Shown: positions 61,666-64,000 of the stretch, piece after piece
Position numbering within the stretch: position 1 is the first letter of the stretch
How the letters are laid out: each line of letters opens with the position of its first letter
Source: Hyphomonadaceae bacterium UBA1933
Lineage (GTDB): Bacteria; Pseudomonadota; Alphaproteobacteria; Caulobacterales; Aquidulcibacteraceae
Length of the DNA: 64,000 nt
Assembly: GCA_002337085.1 (NCBI GenBank)
Contig: DDFH01000004.1
Span: 1-64,000, forward strand
Reading direction: 5' to 3'
Translations under genes and position numbers: made by a program
Notes under the pieces: generated by a model
The model's input: only the letters and a program-made list of their open reading frames with translations
Told to the model about the DNA's origin: nothing
Databases searched by the model: none

Positions 61666-62181
61666 GTGCCAAAGCTTGATTTAGGTCAAAAACAGATGTG
61701 CCCGTCATGTGGGGCAAAATTTTATGACTTGGGCAAACGCCCTGCAAAATGTCCGAAATGTGGAAACGCATTCGACCCTGATGATGAATTGGTTGTTGCA
61801 ACCCGTCAGGCTGCACGCATGTCTTCGCTTGATGTTGAAGAAACAAGTGTCGAAGATGATGAGGACGAGGATGCGGTTGTAAAAGTAAAAGCAGTCGATC
61901 CAGATTCTGAAGAAGAAATGGACGTTGAAGAAGTTACCAAAGAAATCGACATTGAAGCAATGGACGATGGCGACCTTATTATGGGTTCTGATGGTGACGA
62001 TGATGAAGACGTTGTCGGCGGCGGCGATTCAATCCCTGAAGGCTTCTCTGAACAAGATTTAGACGAAGACGAAGAATTGGTTGACGAAGAAATTCCATTC
62101 ATCGAAGGTGAAGACGAACTTCTTGAAGAAGAATTGGGCGATATTGATCTTGACGATCTTGATGAAGGCAAAGAGCCTTAA
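61666..62181 (+). CDS. FYDLN-type acidic zinc-ribbon protein (TIGR02300 family)
   Basis: A 171-residue protein of a family restricted largely to Alphaproteobacteria. An N-terminal zinc ribbon has two CxxC knuckles (MCPSCGAKFYDLGKRP and KCPKCG); the family's FYDLN reads FYDLG here. The remaining 130 residues are extremely rich in Asp and Glu. I start at the GTG at 61666, nine bases after GGAG; this gives MPKLDLG, like the relatives. Divergent from aroA, a conserved neighbourhood. Function unknown. Confidence 0.9.
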   Translation: MPKLDLGQKQMCPSCGAKFYDLGKRPAKCPKCGNAFDPDDELVVATRQAARMSSLDVEETSVEDDEDEDAVVKVKAVDPDSEEEMDVEEVTKEIDIEAMDDGDLIMGSDGDDDEDVVGGGDSIPEGFSEQDLDEDEELVDEEIPFIEGEDELLEEELGDIDLDDLDEGKEP

Positions 62182-62204
62182 TTCTTTCCAACATAAATAA
62201 AAAT

Positions 62205-62230
62205 GGCGGCTCGAGTAGCCGCCTTTTTTT
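62205..62230 (+). terminator. Rho-independent terminator after the zinc-ribbon gene
   Basis: GGCGGCT (62205-62211) and AGCCGCC (62217-62223) enclose a CGAGT loop, followed by seven Ts. It lies 24 bases past the stop. Confidence 0.93.
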
Positions 62231-62264
62231 GTGCAAAAAATATGACACTTAAAGCCTTTTACGC

Positions 62265-62293
62265 TTGATAAGACTTATTTTGCTATTTATACG
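62265..62293 (+). promoter_or_regulatory. Promoter of tRNA-Ala
   Basis: TTGATA at 62265-62270 and TTATAC or TATACG at 62287-62293 are spaced 16-17 bases and lie about 16 bases before the tRNA, as expected for a tRNA gene promoter. Confidence 0.55.
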
Positions 62294-62308
62294 CATAGCA
62301 TCTTTTAT

Positions 62309-62384
<76 letters not shown>

Positions 62385-62490
62385 TTTTTTGATTAAACTC
62401 CAGCCTTCGCGCTTAGCGCTCACTCAGGAATTTAGATTAGTTTTGAAAACCTTCCGCTTTTTAGATAAATAGTTGCTTTGCGACTAAAGT

Positions 62491-62575
62491 GGTTAGACAT
62501 TTCTCACCTGATATCCGCCATTTATATATCTCAAGCTTATGTTCTGGGCATACGGCTTACTCTCGTGCTATTCGC
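62491..62575 (+). repeat. Dispersed copy of the tRNA-3'-end repeat behind tRNA-Ala
   Basis: GGTTAGACATTTCTCACC (62491) and ATATCCGCCATTT (62511) resemble the T-arm and CCA-end copies behind tRNA-Leu. The next stretch, TATCTCAAGCTTATGTTC then TGGGCA, matches the sequence just after tRNA-Leu (TATCTCACGCTTATGTTC then GGGGCA) with one mismatch in the first word and one in the second. The 204-base gap 62385-62588 holds no gene. Confidence 0.75.
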
Positions 62576-62588
62576 TTACAGCATAAAG

Positions 62589-63698
62589 CTATTTCGCCCG
62601 CCGCGTATTCACAACAAATGCCAATATTCCATAGATAATTGCCAATGATAGCATTTGGAAGAATTGGGGTTTTATTTCATTGAACCCTGCGCCCATAATA
62701 TTTAGTGGCGTGAAAAGATGCACGGCAATTGTGGCAGGTGATAGGTGGCTAAGGGCGGCAAGCCATGCCGGCATTGCCTGAAGCGGCCACGCCGCACCAG
62801 TTAGAAAAAATAAAACCACAGAGGTCGGCGCAAGGGTGGCAAAGGCATATTCAGGATTTTTAAAAAACCATCCCAAAAACAAACCAAGGCCGACAACACT
62901 TATCGAAAACAAAGGGATTGTAATCATCAAAAGAAAAATATTGGGGCTAGTATTTATATCTTGAACTTTAAATATTGTGCCGAAAATAAATAGGCTTCCC
63001 AATATTCCAAGAAACACAAACGCAAGATATGCGCCCATAAATTCCGAAAAATGCCATTTTTGATTACTTGCGAACCGCTTTATACGGTTTGACGCTGCAA
63101 ACATTGCAGCACCAAATAATAAGGTCTGTTGCAGAATAATATTGGCGACCATTGGAAAAATATAAGAAGAGTAACCTTCAAGATTATTATATAATGGGCG
63201 TGTTACAACGGGCGTAAAAGATTTTATTATAGCGTCATTTATTCCTTTTGATTTTGCGAATGCTTCGACCTCACCCTTGATTGCATCTTCAATCCCCGCG
63301 CCAACCGCCTTGGCACGCACAAGGTAAGAACCATTAAGCCATATACCAATGCCCGCATTGGTTTTTTGTGAAAGAATTGCCCCCGCAATGTCTTTTGGAA
63401 TTAGTAAAATTCCTTCGGCTTGCCGCATTTTGATTGCTTTTATACCGTCTTGAAAATTATCGGTTTGTTCGACAATTTTCACCTGACGGCTGTCGGAAAT
63501 GGCGCGTAATAATTGCCGACTTAAAACACTTTTATCATTATCAATGACAATTATTGGCATTTGTTCGGCGACCTGATGTTTGTAAGGCGCAGGATAGAAA
63601 AAAGAATAAAAAATCACCGAAATAACAATGGTCATAATCAAAGATCTTGTGGTGGCAATTTCATGAAGCGTGTTTTTGAAGGCATCAAATATTCTCAT
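62589..63698 (-). CDS. ABC-2 type transporter permease
   Basis: A 369-residue membrane protein of the ABC-2 family (YhhJ/YbhS-like). One N-terminal membrane segment (about 20-40) is followed by a periplasmic domain of about 130 residues (IIVIDNDKSVLSRQLLRAI) and five more segments at the C-terminus. LTGAAWPLQAMPAWL is a typical ABC-2 late motif. The start at 63698 has a G-rich site upstream and overlaps the next permease gene by 14 bases. Such pairs with an ATPase and a membrane-fusion protein export drugs or lipids; those genes would lie beyond the window. Confidence 0.87.
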   Translation of the reverse strand: MRIFDAFKNTLHEIATTRSLIMTIVISVIFYSFFYPAPYKHQVAEQMPIIVIDNDKSVLSRQLLRAISDSRQVKIVEQTDNFQDGIKAIKMRQAEGILLIPKDIAGAILSQKTNAGIGIWLNGSYLVRAKAVGAGIEDAIKGEVEAFAKSKGINDAIIKSFTPVVTRPLYNNLEGYSSYIFPMVANIILQQTLLFGAAMFAASNRIKRFASNQKWHFSEFMGAYLAFVFLGILGSLFIFGTIFKVQDINTSPNIFLLMITIPLFSISVVGLGLFLGWFFKNPEYAFATLAPTSVVLFFLTGAAWPLQAMPAWLAALSHLSPATIAVHLFTPLNIMGAGFNEIKPQFFQMLSLAIIYGILAFVVNTRRAK

Positions 63699-64000
63699 AC
63701 CCCGCCCCCTTTTTATTGCGAATAAGCAATATGACAAAACCAAATATTGTTGGAATAATTATATAAAGCGATAATATACCAATTTGCGGCAGGGTCACTT
63801 TTGCCGATGCCCCTAAAAACTGATCCATCTCAAGCGTAAGAAAATGTGAAAAAGGAATTGCCGCAGACCATATTTTAGCAAAAGCAATTGCGCCATTTAA
63901 CGGAAGCGAACCACCGGAATATGCCATTGATGATCCTGCATAGACCGCACTAAAAGACATTGTAGTTATTGTATCTTTGGTCAAAATAACCGAAAAAATT
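63685..64000 (-). CDS. ABC-2 type transporter permease, C-terminal part (cut by window edge)
   Basis: The last 104 codons of a second ABC-2 permease; the frame is open to the window end, so the start is outside. The visible part has SSMAYSGGSLPL and FAKIWSAAIPFSHFLTLEMDQF, the late ABC-2 motif and helix, then a final membrane segment IGILSLYIIIPTIFGFVILL and a basic end. It overlaps the neighbouring permease by 14 bases, so both belong to one exporter operon. Confidence 0.85.
   Translation of the reverse strand, partial: IFSVILTKDTITTMSFSAVYAGSSMAYSGGSLPLNGAIAFAKIWSAAIPFSHFLTLEMDQFLGASAKVTLPQIGILSLYIIIPTIFGFVILLIRNKKGAGYENI

Noticed and set aside
61806..62171. A Ser-rich minus-strand open frame of 121 codons
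   Set aside because: It is the complement of the Asp/Glu-rich coding region of the zinc-ribbon protein; GAT/GAA codons read backwards give Ser codons.

Overview
The window is AT-rich (about 40 % G+C by eye) and gene-dense, and it reads as the chromosome of a free-living, respiring alphaproteobacterium. The evidence is the ethylmalonyl-CoA pathway pair ecm/ccr, the UbiK-YbjN-ProC block facing Lgt-MidA-PgeF, a FYDLN-type acidic zinc-ribbon protein divergent from aroA, map-radC, and rpsA next to ihfB. Genus cannot be decided from the sequence alone. I see no phage, transposase or CRISPR array. Several conserved genes start with TTG (ispH, ihfB, aroA, a CPA2 antiporter), each after a good Shine-Dalgarno sequence.

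Layout. 1-3.7 kb: first codons of tuf, then ethylmalonyl-CoA mutase head-to-head with crotonyl-CoA carboxylase/reductase. 3.8-10.4 kb: orphan EnvZ-like kinase, proC/YbjN/ubiK, lgt/midA/pgeF and an AlkA-type glycosylase. 10.5-20.8 kb: argS, ispH, rlmJ, RNase T2, mscL and several secreted proteins, among them a YafK-like L,D-transpeptidase homologue without catalytic residues and a cold-shock-domain protein with ten 9-residue Arg-rich repeats. 21-26 kb: ihfB, rpsA and cmk, with an ABC pair inserted in opposite orientation. 26.7-31.3 kb: a TonB receptor with a DUF2141 partner and two tandem Cys-rich Sel1-repeat secreted proteins. 31.4-35.8 kb: GNAT-bolA and an arsenic operon (arsR-acr3-arsC-arsP-thioredoxin-like-EamA). 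35.8-43.1 kb: purB, an AraC/GyrI regulator, a 58-residue UPF0339 gene, CPA2 antiporter, radC-map, a CinA-like protein, tRNA-Leu(UAA) with tandem tRNA-3'-end repeats, and a NifX-like protein. 43.3-49.9 kb: DPP-IV-like peptidase, DUF2202 protein, chemoreceptor, cspA and a DEAD-box helicase. 50-54.8 kb: a cobalamin riboswitch followed by btuB-btuF-btuC-btuD-type genes. 54.9-64 kb: NsrR-like regulator, Nudix, ABM and DUF486 genes, a second TonB receptor with a small membrane protein, two GNATs with aroA, the FYDLN-type protein, tRNA-Ala(GGC), and an ABC-2 exporter pair running off the end.

How the parts fit. The cobalamin uptake operon would feed the B12-dependent ethylmalonyl-CoA mutase, so carbon assimilation through the ethylmalonyl-CoA pathway and vitamin uptake are both represented. 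Cold and RNA handling is well represented (cspA, the repeat-bearing cold-shock protein, a DEAD-box helicase, long structured leaders). The best candidate for something undescribed is a repeat family carrying tRNA 3'-end sequence, found downstream of both tRNA genes. Next are the catalytically dead YafK-like protein and a hairpin that would hide the mscL ribosome-binding site.
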